Shown in pieces: positions 54,243 to 63,500 of a DNA stretch of 64,000 bases (position 1 is its first letter; every line of letters begins with the position of its first letter). The position numbers and the translations under genes were made by a program. The stretch comes from Chitinophaga sp. YR627 (GTDB taxonomy: Bacteria > Bacteroidota > Bacteroidia > Chitinophagales > Chitinophagaceae), in the NCBI RefSeq assembly GCF_900114995.1, contig NZ_FOUX01000002.1, positions 1,116,001 through 1,180,000 of the forward strand, in the 5' to 3' direction. The notes beneath the pieces are model-generated. The model was not told where the DNA came from and searched no databases. It saw only the letters and a program-made list of their open reading frames with translations.

Positions 54243-54280
54243 TAAAAAAATAAAACCACCTGTTTTGAGCAGGTGGTTTT
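54240..54280 (-). terminator. Terminator after the first TlpA-like gene
   Basis: Perfect 11-bp stem (54252-54262 with 54270-54280), 7-nt loop, and a long T tract on the minus strand. Confidence 0.85.
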
Positions 54281-54301
54281 CGTCACTATATCTACGTGTA
54301 C

Positions 54302-55444
54302 TTACTTTAAAAGTTCTTCCAGCTTGCGTTCCAGCGCATCGCCCCGGAGGTTTTTCGCAACGATATTTCCGTTGGGATCGATCAGGAGATTCTGAGGGAT
54401 AGCCTTGATACCATATTTTTCAGCTACGGCGTTCTTCCATCCTCTCAGATCAGATACCTGTGCCCAGGCCAGGTTATCCGCTTGTATTGCCGCCAGCCAT
54501 TTCTCTCTTTTTTCATCCAGAGAGATGGATACCACGTCAAATCCTTTGTCTTTGAACCGGCTGTAGGCCTTTAATACATTCGGATTCTCTGCTCTGCAGG
54601 GACCGCACCAGCTGGCCCAGAAGCCCAATAATACATATTTTCCTTTATAAGAGGCTAATGTAATATCCTTCCCATCTTTATCAGGTTGCGCGAAATCCAT
54701 TGCCGGCTGTCCTACAGCTGTTTTCTTCGCTTTATCCAGTGCTGCGGCAAAATCCTTTCCGGAAGGCGTATTACGCAATGTTTTACCCAGCTTATTGAAC
54801 ATCGGCTCAATCTGTACCAGATCAATATCGTAGTCTGCGTATTTATTCAGCACATACAATGCGATAGGCGAATTGCTGTTATTTTTCAGATAATCGGCAA
54901 GTATCTGTTTCTGCTGTGCTTCCAGGTCATCGAACTGTGGCTCCAGCTTTCTCATACCTTCTTCATCTTCAGCCATATATGCCTGACGATACTGTTTTTC
55001 GAGTTCATCCAGCTTACCGTTCACATCTTTCAGCAGTTCGTTGAGATGGTTATAGTCGTCATTGGCCACCGCACCTTTCACAACTCCGTGACTGATAGAG
55101 TCTTCTGCCGTAATCGTGATGTTTCCTTTGTCCAGGAACAATGTCAGTACGTCACAACTCTTCCGTTCCTGTCCTTCAGACAGCACGGGTTCCAGTACCT
55201 TCAGGTACAGGTTCGCCATTGTGGGTTCCGCCAGTTTACCGGAAAAGGAGAATTTTCCCTCCTTCACTTCGGCACTATCCAGTGTATTATCGCCACAACG
55301 CCTGATATTTAAATATACTTTTGCCGGCTTCTGTAATGCAGTAACAGTTCCCTGTATCGTAAACGCTTGCTCGCCCTTCCATTTTTCCTGCGCCAACAGG
55401 ACCATAGGCGCGAGAAGCGCCACGGCCATCATTACGGACTTCAT
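54302..55444 (-). CDS. TlpA-like thioredoxin-fold protein with DUF4369-type N-terminal domain
   Basis: 380 residues, signal peptide (VALLAPMVLLAQ). The front part (about 25-230) is a DUF4369-like beta region with a long helical hairpin; the end (about 240-380) is a TlpA/ResA-type thioredoxin with WASWCGPCR as the redox site. Such periplasmic proteins reduce disulfides or deliver electrons in Bacteroidota. It is 129 bp downstream of its paralogue, and a terminator between them suggests its own promoter, though none was identified. Confidence 0.85.
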   Translation of the reverse strand: MKSVMMAVALLAPMVLLAQEKWKGEQAFTIQGTVTALQKPAKVYLNIRRCGDNTLDSAEVKEGKFSFSGKLAEPTMANLYLKVLEPVLSEGQERKSCDVLTLFLDKGNITITAEDSISHGVVKGAVANDDYNHLNELLKDVNGKLDELEKQYRQAYMAEDEEGMRKLEPQFDDLEAQQKQILADYLKNNSNSPIALYVLNKYADYDIDLVQIEPMFNKLGKTLRNTPSGKDFAAALDKAKKTAVGQPAMDFAQPDKDGKDITLASYKGKYVLLGFWASWCGPCRAENPNVLKAYSRFKDKGFDVVSISLDEKREKWLAAIQADNLAWAQVSDLRGWKNAVAEKYGIKAIPQNLLIDPNGNIVAKNLRGDALERKLEELLK

Positions 55445-55530
55445 TGATTCAGATTATTTAATACTAACGAAATTCACATATCCCGGCAGGAAAATCAACC
55501 TGATTGTGATAAACGGTGAAGGTGGTGACA

Positions 55531-55564
55531 GTAAAAGAAGCGGCCTCGTGTAGGTACGAGGCCG
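55531..55564 (-). terminator. Terminator after the second TlpA-like gene
   Basis: cggcctcgt pairs with acgaggccg over a 6-nt loop; the minus strand then reads CTTCTTTTAC. Confidence 0.75.
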
Positions 55565-55573
55565 GTAAGTCAA

Positions 55574-56662
55574 TTATTTTAATATCTGTTGCAATTTGGC
55601 TTCCAATGCACTGCCTCTTAAATTAGTGGCAATGATATTGCCCTGAGGATCAATCAGGAAATTGGCAGGAATTGCACGGACGCCATACATCTGTGCAGCT
55701 TCATTACCCCATCCTTTCAGATCAGAGACCTGGGTCCATTGCAGATTGTCCTGCTTAATGGCACCCATCCAGCGGGTCTTATTGTCATCCAGAGATACAC
55801 CCAGGATGGTGAAATTCTTGTCTTTAAAACGTTCAAAAGCCTTTACAACGTTCGGATTCTCAGCCCGGCACGGACCGCACCAGCTGGCCCAGAAGTCGAT
55901 AAGGACGTATTTGCCCCTGAAAGAAGATAAGCTGACAGGTCTTCCATTCACATCTTCCTGTGTAAAATCAGCTGCCACACCTCCTACATCACCTTTTACA
56001 CTACGCAGGTATTTAAGCGCTGCCTGTCCATACTTTGATTCTTTAAGCGGCTTATCCAGTAAGTTGAAATATTCCTGAAAATCATCTGGTTCCAGTCTGC
56101 CACGTAACTCATTGAGTAGTATCCAGATACTGGCCAGTTGCTTCGGATGTCCCTTGATAAAGGTCGTACCGGTATTTACCACATCTTCATTAAACATAGA
56201 CGCCTTGGCACGAAATGCATTCTTCCCGGCTTCGTCATCACCCGCGATCTTTGCGGCTTCCGCATTCAGGTTCTGTGCTTTCTGCACCAGTGCCAGAAAT
56301 GTTTGCTGATAAGCCTGCATCGTCTTATTCTCCTCATTTCCTTTCATAGCAGATGCTACCGGAAACTGCTGTGCGTCAAGGGTATATTGCAGGGATTCCT
56401 TACCGGATACCAGCAATAAAGGATTATTCACATCCTGGAGGATAAGGGCAAAAACCCTTGGTCCTTCTGTAGCTGGTACCTTAAAAGAGAATTTATTTCC
56501 GCTCAGTACTACGGAATCTTTCGGATTATTATCGTCGTCTGAATACAGATACACCTTCTTACCTTCTGCTCCTTTCAATGTTCCGGAGACAGTCTGTTGG
56601 GCAAAGGCTGTAAATGAAAATAGCACCGCGAAGGCGCCGGTAACAAGTCGTTTCATTCCCAC
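55574..56662 (-). CDS. TlpA-like thioredoxin-fold protein, paralogue
   Basis: 362 residues with signal peptide (AVLFSFTAFAQQ), a DUF4369-like front part and a thioredoxin end with the same WASWCGPCR site and the same flanking AENPNV segment as the neighbouring paralogue, so the two arose by duplication. It starts 18 bp after the hisIE stop and may be transcribed with the trp-his run. Substrate unknown. Confidence 0.85.
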   Translation of the reverse strand: MGMKRLVTGAFAVLFSFTAFAQQTVSGTLKGAEGKKVYLYSDDDNNPKDSVVLSGNKFSFKVPATEGPRVFALILQDVNNPLLLVSGKESLQYTLDAQQFPVASAMKGNEENKTMQAYQQTFLALVQKAQNLNAEAAKIAGDDEAGKNAFRAKASMFNEDVVNTGTTFIKGHPKQLASIWILLNELRGRLEPDDFQEYFNLLDKPLKESKYGQAALKYLRSVKGDVGGVAADFTQEDVNGRPVSLSSFRGKYVLIDFWASWCGPCRAENPNVVKAFERFKDKNFTILGVSLDDNKTRWMGAIKQDNLQWTQVSDLKGWGNEAAQMYGVRAIPANFLIDPQGNIIATNLRGSALEAKLQQILK

Positions 56663-56680
56663 TAATATATAAAAAAACTG

Positions 56681-57289
56681 CTATTTACTATGCCTTTTCT
56701 GCAGAACGGCCAGTACATCTGACAGCTGATAACCTTTAGCGCTCAACAGCACCAGGTAATGGAACAGCAGGTCAGCTGATTCGTTCAGGAAAAGTTCCTC
56801 GTTATCATCTTTCGCTTCTATAACGACTTCTACCGCTTCTTCCCCTACTTTCTGGGCAATTTTATTGATCCCTTTTGCAAACAGGGAGGAAGTATAGGAT
56901 TTATCAGCAGGATTATTCTTTCTGTCGGTAATGATACTTTCCAGCTTTGCCAGGAAGTCATTGCTTACATTGCTCTCTTCCCAGCAGGTATCTGCACCGG
57001 TATGGCACACTACGCCGGCAGGAATAGCCTTGATCAGCAGCGTATCACTGTCACAGTCTACCCTGATCTCCTGCAGGGTCAGGAAATTACCACTTTCTTC
57101 TCCTTTTGTCCATAGACGCTGTTTAGAGCGGCTGAAGAAGGTCACTTTACCTTCCTGCAGGGTTTTATCCAGGGCTTCCTGGTTCATATATCCCAGCATC
57201 AGCACCTTGGAGGTAGCCGCATCCTGAACGATGGCAGGCACCAGACCGTCGGCGCATTTCTGAAAGTTGATCTGTTTGTTATTATACAT
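56681..57289 (-). CDS. hisIE: Bifunctional phosphoribosyl-AMP cyclohydrolase / phosphoribosyl-ATP pyrophosphatase
   Basis: About 202 residues from the ATG at 57289, chosen because it gives the normal HisI start (INFQKCADGLVPAIVQD); an ATG at 57313 adds eight residues. HisI part about 1-110: WTKGEESGN, CDSDTLLIKA and CHTGADTC with zinc Cys; HisE part about 115-200: KVGEEAVEVVIEA and SADLLFHYLVLL. Catalyses steps 2 and 3 of histidine synthesis. Last gene of the trp-his run. Confidence 0.9.
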   Translation of the reverse strand: MYNNKQINFQKCADGLVPAIVQDAATSKVLMLGYMNQEALDKTLQEGKVTFFSRSKQRLWTKGEESGNFLTLQEIRVDCDSDTLLIKAIPAGVVCHTGADTCWEESNVSNDFLAKLESIITDRKNNPADKSYTSSLFAKGINKIAQKVGEEAVEVVIEAKDDNEELFLNESADLLFHYLVLLSAKGYQLSDVLAVLQKRHSK

Positions 57290-57406
57290 GAAGTGCTCTT
57301 GTTTGTTAATCATATACTCTCATCACCCCTGATTCCCGATAGGTAATCCTTATTGCTTAATGACTTGGAGATCAGGTGGTCGCAAAATTAGTGGTTTTTC
57401 TCCGCC

Positions 57407-58162
57407 TTAGAACCGGATATTAACACCCCGCTGATACAGATAAGTCTTCAGGGCTGGTATCTCGATCTCTTTATAGTGGAAAATGCTGGCGGCCAGTGCC
57501 GCGTCAGCCTGTGCATTTTCAAATACATCCATAAAATGATCCATGTTACCTGCTCCGCCGGAGGCAATCACCGGCACATTCAGGTTCTGCGACAGTTTAC
57601 CGGTGATATCCAGGGCAAAACCCTTCTTGGTACCATCATTATTCATAGAAGTCAGCAGGATTTCACCTGCACCTCTCTGTACTGCCTCTTTTGCCCAGTC
57701 ATACGCCTTAATATCCGTTTTCACACGTCCTCCATTCAGATACACATACCAGTCGCCGTCCTCAAAACGTGTATCGATGGCCAGTACTACACACTGGCTA
57801 CCAAATTCACGGGCCAGTTCGTCTACAAGTTCCGGGCGTTTAAACGCAGAAGTATTCACAGAGATCTTATCAGCGCCTGATTGCAGCAGTACATTCACAT
57901 CTTCTACTGATGAAATACCTCCACCTACGGTGAAAGGGATATTCACATGCTTAGCGATACGGGTCACGAGTTCTGACAATGTCTTTCTGCGCTCATTGGT
58001 CGCGGTGATATCCAGAAACACCAGTTCATCCGCACCCTGTTCTGCATACAATGCACCCAGTTCTATCGGATCGCCGGCATCGCGTATATTTTCAAAGTTC
58101 ACACCTTTTACGGTGCGTCCATCCTTTATATCAAGACAGGGTATAATGCGTTTTGTTAACAT
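57407..58162 (-). CDS. hisF: Imidazole glycerol phosphate synthase, cyclase subunit
   Basis: 251 residues, normal HisF length. Starts [19 protein letters not shown]; the first catalytic Asp is in CLDIKDG, the second in [12 protein letters not shown] region; FTVGGGISS and IASGGAGN are the phosphate-binding loops. Works with HisH, encoded two genes upstream, to make imidazole glycerol phosphate and AICAR. Confidence 0.92.
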   Translation of the reverse strand: MLTKRIIPCLDIKDGRTVKGVNFENIRDAGDPIELGALYAEQGADELVFLDITATNERRKTLSELVTRIAKHVNIPFTVGGGISSVEDVNVLLQSGADKISVNTSAFKRPELVDELAREFGSQCVVLAIDTRFEDGDWYVYLNGGRVKTDIKAYDWAKEAVQRGAGEILLTSMNNDGTKKGFALDITGKLSQNLNVPVIASGGAGNMDHFMDVFENAQADAALAASIFHYKEIEIPALKTYLYQRGVNIRF

Positions 58163-58180
58163 GTTTGTCGATTTTGTTCA

Positions 58181-58291
58181 TTAGGGCTCAATACATGCCT
58201 TGCCATCTGATATAGGTTGTTCCTTTCCTTTCTTGTAGTCGAATGAAACATCCGGATATTGTATGGCCAGCCGAATTTTAGCTCCTAACAC
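58181..58291 (-). other. Short frame between hisF and hisA, uncertain
   Basis: The 115-bp gap between hisF and hisA holds a 36-codon frame (GTG at 58291) that overlaps the hisA end by 14 bp. Its translation (LGAKIRLAIQYPDVSFDYKK ...) looks more protein-like than chance, but I cannot place it. Possibly a remnant or a small protein; may be fortuitous. Confidence 0.25.
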
Positions 58292-59447
58292 CTGATTTAA
58301 TAAAGTCAGCCAGTTCCTTCATGCTGATCCTTTCTTCATAGATTGCCTTTCCTACTATCACGCCACTACACCCTGCTTCCGCCAGTGCATGTACATCTGC
58401 CATGGTACTCACACCGCCGCTCGCCACAAAATCGATCTGAGGAAAACGTTGCAGGATCTTTTCATATAAGGCAACGGAAGGTCCCTGTAACAGACCATCT
58501 TTGGCTATATCCGTACAGAAGACATGTTGTACCCCCTGTTTAACATTCTCTTCCAGGAAATCAAACACAGACAGCTCAGTCGTTTCCAGCCAGCCGCCTA
58601 CTGCGATTTTCTCTTCTTTTACATCAGCACCCAGGAAGATCTTGTCGGACCCGTACTTTTTCACCCAGCCGGAAAAAAGTGCCGGATCTTTCACTGCAAT
58701 ACTACCAATGGTCGCCAGCGCAGCGCCATTCTCATATACGATACGCAGATCGTCTTCTGTTTTGATACCGCCACCGAAATCGATCACCAGGTTGGTCTTA
58801 CCGGCAATCGCTTCCAGTACTTTCCAGTTGACAACAGCGCCCTTCTTTGCACCATCCAGATCAACCAGATGCAAACGGCGTACGCCAATGCTTTCAAAAG
58901 CCTTGGCTACTTCCAGCGGATGCTCATTGTATACTTTCTTTTGTGCATAATCGCCCTGTGTCAGGCGCACACATTTGCCATCTATAATGTCAATAGCCGG
59001 AATCACGGTAAATCCGTTATCCGTTGTTTTATCCAGTTGAACTTTCATCTTGATGAAGACAATATTATCTTTTACGAAATGATCCCCCCAATACTCATAC
59101 CCACGTTTTAAATAAAATCCTTCTGCAGCATCCCGGGCATTACACCATAACATAGCGATATGCTCCTTCCTGCAAAAATCCTCTATATACTGCATCAGCA
59201 TGCTGCCATAGCGTTTACCCTGACACTCCTGATGCACCGCCAGTTTACGGAATTGCGCCTGATCTTTCTGTGGAAACAGTGACACTACACCTCTTAGTCT
59301 GTTATCTTCAAACAAACCGAAATGCAACCCGTCTTCATCATGATCAAGCTTCACCCTGCTTAGCTCCCAGTCAGGATACAATACATCTCTGCGCAGTTCC
59401 AGTGTTTCATCGGTAGTGATCCTTCTTATCTGTATCGCTCGAATCAT
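58278..59447 (-). CDS. hisA: GNAT acetyltransferase fused to HisA isomerase
   Basis: 389 residues in one frame. Residues 1 to about 137 are a GNAT domain (KLAVHQECQGKRYGSMLM binds acetyl-CoA; FYLKRGYEYWG). From about 147 the sequence is HisA: FTVIPAIDIIDGKCVRL, LHLVDLDGAKKG, IDFGGGIKT, CTDIAKDGLLQG and ASGGVSTMADV. HisA opens the ring of ProFAR to PRFAR. A Met at residue 134 (59048) could start HisA alone, giving 256 residues, but no clear ribosome site is seen. Whether the GNAT part serves the pathway is unknown. Confidence 0.85.
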   Translation of the reverse strand: MIRAIQIRRITTDETLELRRDVLYPDWELSRVKLDHDEDGLHFGLFEDNRLRGVVSLFPQKDQAQFRKLAVHQECQGKRYGSMLMQYIEDFCRKEHIAMLWCNARDAAEGFYLKRGYEYWGDHFVKDNIVFIKMKVQLDKTTDNGFTVIPAIDIIDGKCVRLTQGDYAQKKVYNEHPLEVAKAFESIGVRRLHLVDLDGAKKGAVVNWKVLEAIAGKTNLVIDFGGGIKTEDDLRIVYENGAALATIGSIAVKDPALFSGWVKKYGSDKIFLGADVKEEKIAVGGWLETTELSVFDFLEENVKQGVQHVFCTDIAKDGLLQGPSVALYEKILQRFPQIDFVASGGVSTMADVHALAEAGCSGVIVGKAIYEERISMKELADFIKSGVRS

Positions 59448-59450
59448 TAC

Positions 59451-60044
59451 CTATAACTTCAGGAAGTTTTCCAGTATTTTCTGTCCTACAGTCGCAGATT
59501 TCTCCGGGTGGAACTGTACCGCATAGAAGTTATCTTTCTGCAATCCTGCACTGTAGTTGATCACGTAGTTAGTGGTTGCTACTGTATCAGGGCCCAGCGC
59601 CGCATAATAACTGTGTACAAAATACATATAGGAATTCTCCGGCACATGCTCGAACATAGTGCTGTATAATCCCGTAATATTGTTCCAGCCGATCTGAGGT
59701 ATTTTCAGCAGATTATCCACCGGTGATGTGAAGCGTTTTACATCCACATCGAAGATACCCAGACAAGGCGTATTATTCTCTTCAGAATGTTTACACATCA
59801 GCTGCATGCCCAGACAGATACCGAGGACTGGTTGTTTCAGGTCTTTGATCAGCTTATCCAGGTTTCTTTCCTTCAGATAACTCATCGCAGTACTGGCCTC
59901 TCCCACACCCGGGAAGATCACCTTGTCTGCCGATTTTATCGCTTCCGGATCGTCTGTTACAATGCCCTCCACGCCGATCCTGTCCAGTGCGAACATCACC
60001 GAACGGATATTACCGGCATTGTATTTTATGATAACCGTTTTCAT
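59451..60044 (-). CDS. hisH: Imidazole glycerol phosphate synthase, glutaminase subunit
   Basis: 197 residues, a triad glutamine amidotransferase: Cys in LGICLGMQLM and His-Glu in VQFHPEKSA. Supplies ammonia to HisF. It starts 3 bp after trpA, with hisA 3 bp downstream. Confidence 0.92.
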   Translation of the reverse strand: MKTVIIKYNAGNIRSVMFALDRIGVEGIVTDDPEAIKSADKVIFPGVGEASTAMSYLKERNLDKLIKDLKQPVLGICLGMQLMCKHSEENNTPCLGIFDVDVKRFTSPVDNLLKIPQIGWNNITGLYSTMFEHVPENSYMYFVHSYYAALGPDTVATTNYVINYSAGLQKDNFYAVQFHPEKSATVGQKILENFLKL

Positions 60045-60047
60045 ATT

Positions 60048-60824
60048 CTAGTTGTGTTTTACGCCTGCAATAAATTGTTTTATTGCAGCATCCAGGTTGG
60101 TCGTATTTTCAATTGCGCGGATAAAGGCAGTACCGATAATTCCCCCATTACTGTTGGATGCGGCTGCATCAAAGGTAGCTTTATCTTTGATACCAAAACC
60201 GATCAGCACCGGATTCTTCAGGTGCAGCGCTTTCAGTTTTTCGAAGTATGCCTGCTGGTGTCCCATATCCTTATCTTTTCCGGTTGTAGAAGAAGAGGAT
60301 ACCGCATACACGAAACCTTTGCTAACACTATCGATCTTTTTGATCCTTTCTTCACTTGTTTCCGGCGTTACCAGGAAGATCAGGTGCAGGTTGTATTTTT
60401 CGAATACAGGCTTGTAGTCCTCCTCATATTCATCCATCGGTAAGTCTGGTACGATGATACCATCGACACCCACTTCTGCACATTTTTTACAGAATTCCTC
60501 AATCCCGTACAGTAACACCGGATTAAGATACCCCATCAGTAATACCGGCAGGTGGATGTGTTGTCTGAAGTCCTTCAGCTGTTCAAACAGCACCTTCAGA
60601 CTCATACCATTTTTAATAGCGCGGGTGCTACTATCCTGGATCACCGGGCCGTCAGCCAGGGGATCAGAAAATGGCATACCCAGTTCTATCATATCAGCCC
60701 CATGCTGTTGTAAAGATTGCATGACAGGCAGCGTATCGTTCAGTTCAGGAAATCCTGCTGTGCAGTAGATGTTCAGTACACCCGTTTTTTTGCCGGCAAA
60801 TAATTGATCTATACGATTGCTCAT
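60048..60824 (-). CDS. trpA: Tryptophan synthase alpha chain
   Basis: 258 residues. ELGMPFSDPLADGP carries the catalytic Glu and Asp, and IVPDLPMDE and SSSSTTGKD are family segments. Cleaves indole-glycerol phosphate to indole and glyceraldehyde-3-phosphate, passing indole to TrpB. It follows trpB by 9 bp and precedes hisH by 3 bp. Confidence 0.92.
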   Translation of the reverse strand: MSNRIDQLFAGKKTGVLNIYCTAGFPELNDTLPVMQSLQQHGADMIELGMPFSDPLADGPVIQDSSTRAIKNGMSLKVLFEQLKDFRQHIHLPVLLMGYLNPVLLYGIEEFCKKCAEVGVDGIIVPDLPMDEYEEDYKPVFEKYNLHLIFLVTPETSEERIKKIDSVSKGFVYAVSSSSTTGKDKDMGHQQAYFEKLKALHLKNPVLIGFGIKDKATFDAAASNSNGGIIGTAFIRAIENTTNLDAAIKQFIAGVKHN

Positions 60825-60833
60825 AAAATATAT

Positions 60834-62060
60834 TTATACGTTATCACCAGTGTAAGCAGGCAAATTACGAATGTATGTTTCCATGTCTTTATCTCCGCGA
60901 CCACTCAGACACACCACCACCACATCTTCCGGTTTGAAGGCTACCTGTCCCAGTTTTGCCAGTGCGTGAGACGATTCCAGTGCCGGAATAATACCTTCCA
61001 GGCGGGTCAGCTCATAAGCTGCCTGTAAGGCTTCATCATCAGTCGCATTCAGGAAAGTGGCACGGCCGGTTTCATACAGGTGTGCATGTAAAGGGCCAAT
61101 ACCCGGATAGTCCAGTCCTGCGGAAATAGAGTAAGGCTCCGTGATCTGTCCATCTTCCGTCTGCATCAGCAATGTCTTGCTCGCATGAATGATACCCAGT
61201 TTACCCAGCTGCGTAGTCGCTGCTGAATGTCCGGAATGTACGCCTTTGCCACCTGCTTCTATCGCGATCAGTTTCACATCCGGTTCATCCAGGAAGTGAT
61301 AATAAGCACCAGCAGCATTACTACCGCCACCAATACAGGCCATCACGTAATCAGGATTTTCCTTACCGGTCTTTTCCAGTAATTGTTTCTTTATCTCTTC
61401 ACTGATCACAGACTGAAAGCGGGTCACCATATCCGGATAAGGATGCGGACCAGCAGCTGTTCCCAGTATATAGTGTGTATCTACCGGATTGTTGATCCAG
61501 TCGCGGATCGCCTCATTACAGGCATCTTTCAGCGTCTGACTACCACTGGTAGCAGGTACCACTGTAGCACCCAGCATTTTCATACGGGCCACATTCGGCG
61601 CCTGGCGCTGAATGTCGATACTACCCATATATACCACACACTCCATTCCCATCAGCGCGCAAACGGTAGCCGTTGCCACACCATGCTGACCGGCACCGGT
61701 TTCTGCGATAATACGCGTCTTACCCAGGCGTTTTGCCAGCAAGATCTGTCCGATGGTGTTATTCACTTTATGTGCACCGGTATGGTTCAGGTCTTCACGT
61801 TTCAGATAGATCTTCGCTTTGTATTTTTCAGACAAACGTTTTGCAAAATACAAAGGTGAAGGGCGTCCTACATAATCGCGCAGCAGTTGATCAAACTCCT
61901 CCTGAAATGAAGGGTCTTTCAGAATCTGCAGGTAATTGCGCTGTAGCTCGTCTACATTCGGAAACAGCATCTCCGGAATGTAAGCGCCGCCAAATCTGCC
62001 GTAAAAGCCTTTCTCATCTACATGATACTTAGAGCCGAACGTGTTTTCCGCTATCTTCAT
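60834..62060 (-). CDS. trpB: Tryptophan synthase beta chain
   Basis: 408 residues, TrpB1 type. The PLP Lys is in [15 protein letters not shown], with [13 protein letters not shown] binding phosphate and [13 protein letters not shown] binding the substrate. Joins indole and serine to tryptophan. It is 7 bp after trpF and 9 bp before trpA. Confidence 0.93.
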   Translation of the reverse strand: MKIAENTFGSKYHVDEKGFYGRFGGAYIPEMLFPNVDELQRNYLQILKDPSFQEEFDQLLRDYVGRPSPLYFAKRLSEKYKAKIYLKREDLNHTGAHKVNNTIGQILLAKRLGKTRIIAETGAGQHGVATATVCALMGMECVVYMGSIDIQRQAPNVARMKMLGATVVPATSGSQTLKDACNEAIRDWINNPVDTHYILGTAAGPHPYPDMVTRFQSVISEEIKKQLLEKTGKENPDYVMACIGGGSNAAGAYYHFLDEPDVKLIAIEAGGKGVHSGHSAATTQLGKLGIIHASKTLLMQTEDGQITEPYSISAGLDYPGIGPLHAHLYETGRATFLNATDDEALQAAYELTRLEGIIPALESSHALAKLGQVAFKPEDVVVVCLSGRGDKDMETYIRNLPAYTGDNV

Positions 62061-62067
62061 GCTATGA

Positions 62068-62703
62068 TTATTTTAAATAAGTTGATTGAATCTGATCTGT
62101 AAATAAACGCACCTTTTCCATATTCTTCACACCCGGCTGGTCCTCAAATCTGCTGTTCACATCTACTGCGAATAAAGCCGGCAGCTGTAATTGCAGCAGT
62201 TCAGGCGTTTCGTCCAGTCCGATACCTCCGCTCAGATAAAAAGGATGCGTATATGGATATGTCTGTAACAATTCCCAGTTGAAACGTTTGCCGGTACCAC
62301 CATAGGCCTTACCCGCTTCTGTATCAAACAGGAAATAATCTGTCACCGGTATATATGCGGCCAACAGCGCTTCCCAGTTAACGTGCTCTCCTACTCTGAA
62401 AGCCTTGATCACTTCTACCTGTTCACGAAGAGCGGCACAGAAGTCCGGCGTTTCATCACCATGCAGCTGCACCATATCCAGTCCGTAGTCAAGTATTGTA
62501 CGCTGTACCTGTTCAAGTGACGCATTTACAAACACGCCTACTTTTTTGATACCATCTATCTCTCTCACGGTGCGTGCATCTATTTTCGGTGCAGCAAAGC
62601 GGGGAGATTTTTCGTAGAATATAAAACCGGCATAATTCACCTGGTATTCGACCAGTCTTTGCAGGTCTTCTTTCCGGGTGATGCCACAGACCTTTATTTT
62701 CAT
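62068..62703 (-). CDS. trpF: Phosphoribosylanthranilate isomerase
   Basis: 211 residues. The catalytic Cys is in [10 protein letters not shown] and the Asp in [17 protein letters not shown] and FYLSGGIG are typical. Isomerises PRA to CdRP. It overlaps trpC by 4 bp (ATGA). Confidence 0.92.
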   Translation of the reverse strand: MKIKVCGITRKEDLQRLVEYQVNYAGFIFYEKSPRFAAPKIDARTVREIDGIKKVGVFVNASLEQVQRTILDYGLDMVQLHGDETPDFCAALREQVEVIKAFRVGEHVNWEALLAAYIPVTDYFLFDTEAGKAYGGTGKRFNWELLQTYPYTHPFYLSGGIGLDETPELLQLQLPALFAVDVNSRFEDQPGVKNMEKVRLFTDQIQSTYLK

Positions 62704-63500
62704 TGTGCTGATTTGTTGGCCAGTTCTGTCACAAATTGTTCAAATGCTCTCGGCGGATTTTCCTGTCTCATGAAATGTTCTCCGATCAGGAATCCCTGGA
62801 AACCTGCTGCTTTCAGTGTAATGATCGCATCTGTGTTGCTGATACCACTTTCTGCTACCTTACATTTACCCACAGGTATCTGCGGCGCCAGTTCGCAGGA
62901 ACGGTTAAAGTCCACATTGAACGTTGTCAGGTCACGGTTGTTCACACCAACCAGCTGTATGTGATCGGTTACTTTATCCAGCTGATCGCCGCTGTGTACT
63001 TCCAGCAATACTTCCAGTCCGAGATTGTGTGCAAACTTCGCCAGTTGTGCTACTTCCGCTTTAGTGAGACATTCTGCGATCAGCAGAATCACGTCAGCGC
63101 CAATTGCCTTTGCCTCGACGATCTGATACTCATCCACAATAAAGTCCTTACGCAGGATCGGAATATTATTCAGCGTACGGGCCTGCTGCAGATCATCAGA
63201 AGAACCACCAAAGAATTTCTCATCTGTCAATACTGACAATCCGGATGCGCCATAGCGGGTATAAGCGGTGGTCACGTCCTGTACAGTTACGTCCCCATTG
63301 ATCAATCCTTTTGAAGGAGAACGCCTTTTGAATTCCGCAATGATACCCGTCTTTGCTGGATCTTGCAGAAACTGCGCCAGTGACAGAGACGTACGCTTAA
63401 ACCAGGATGCCTGTTCCAGCTCTTCCACACTCCGCTGTTGTTTGCGGGCTGCCACTTCCACGTGCTTATGGGCTACTATTTCTGTAAGGATATTTTTCAT
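62700..63500 (-). CDS. trpC: Indole-3-glycerol phosphate synthase
   Basis: 266 residues. IAEFKRRSPSKG, LTDEKFFGGSSDDL, RKDFIVDEYQI and GVNNRDLTTF are the family motifs, with catalytic Lys and Glu. Closes the indole ring. It overlaps trpD by 4 bp. Confidence 0.93.
   Translation of the reverse strand: MKNILTEIVAHKHVEVAARKQQRSVEELEQASWFKRTSLSLAQFLQDPAKTGIIAEFKRRSPSKGLINGDVTVQDVTTAYTRYGASGLSVLTDEKFFGGSSDDLQQARTLNNIPILRKDFIVDEYQIVEAKAIGADVILLIAECLTKAEVAQLAKFAHNLGLEVLLEVHSGDQLDKVTDHIQLVGVNNRDLTTFNVDFNRSCELAPQIPVGKCKVAESGISNTDAIITLKAAGFQGFLIGEHFMRQENPPRAFEQFVTELANKSAQ

Noticed and set aside
57383..57390. TAATTTTG box between hisF and hisIE
   Set aside because: No -33 element at the right distance, and the gene order suggests read-through; recorded only as a possibility.
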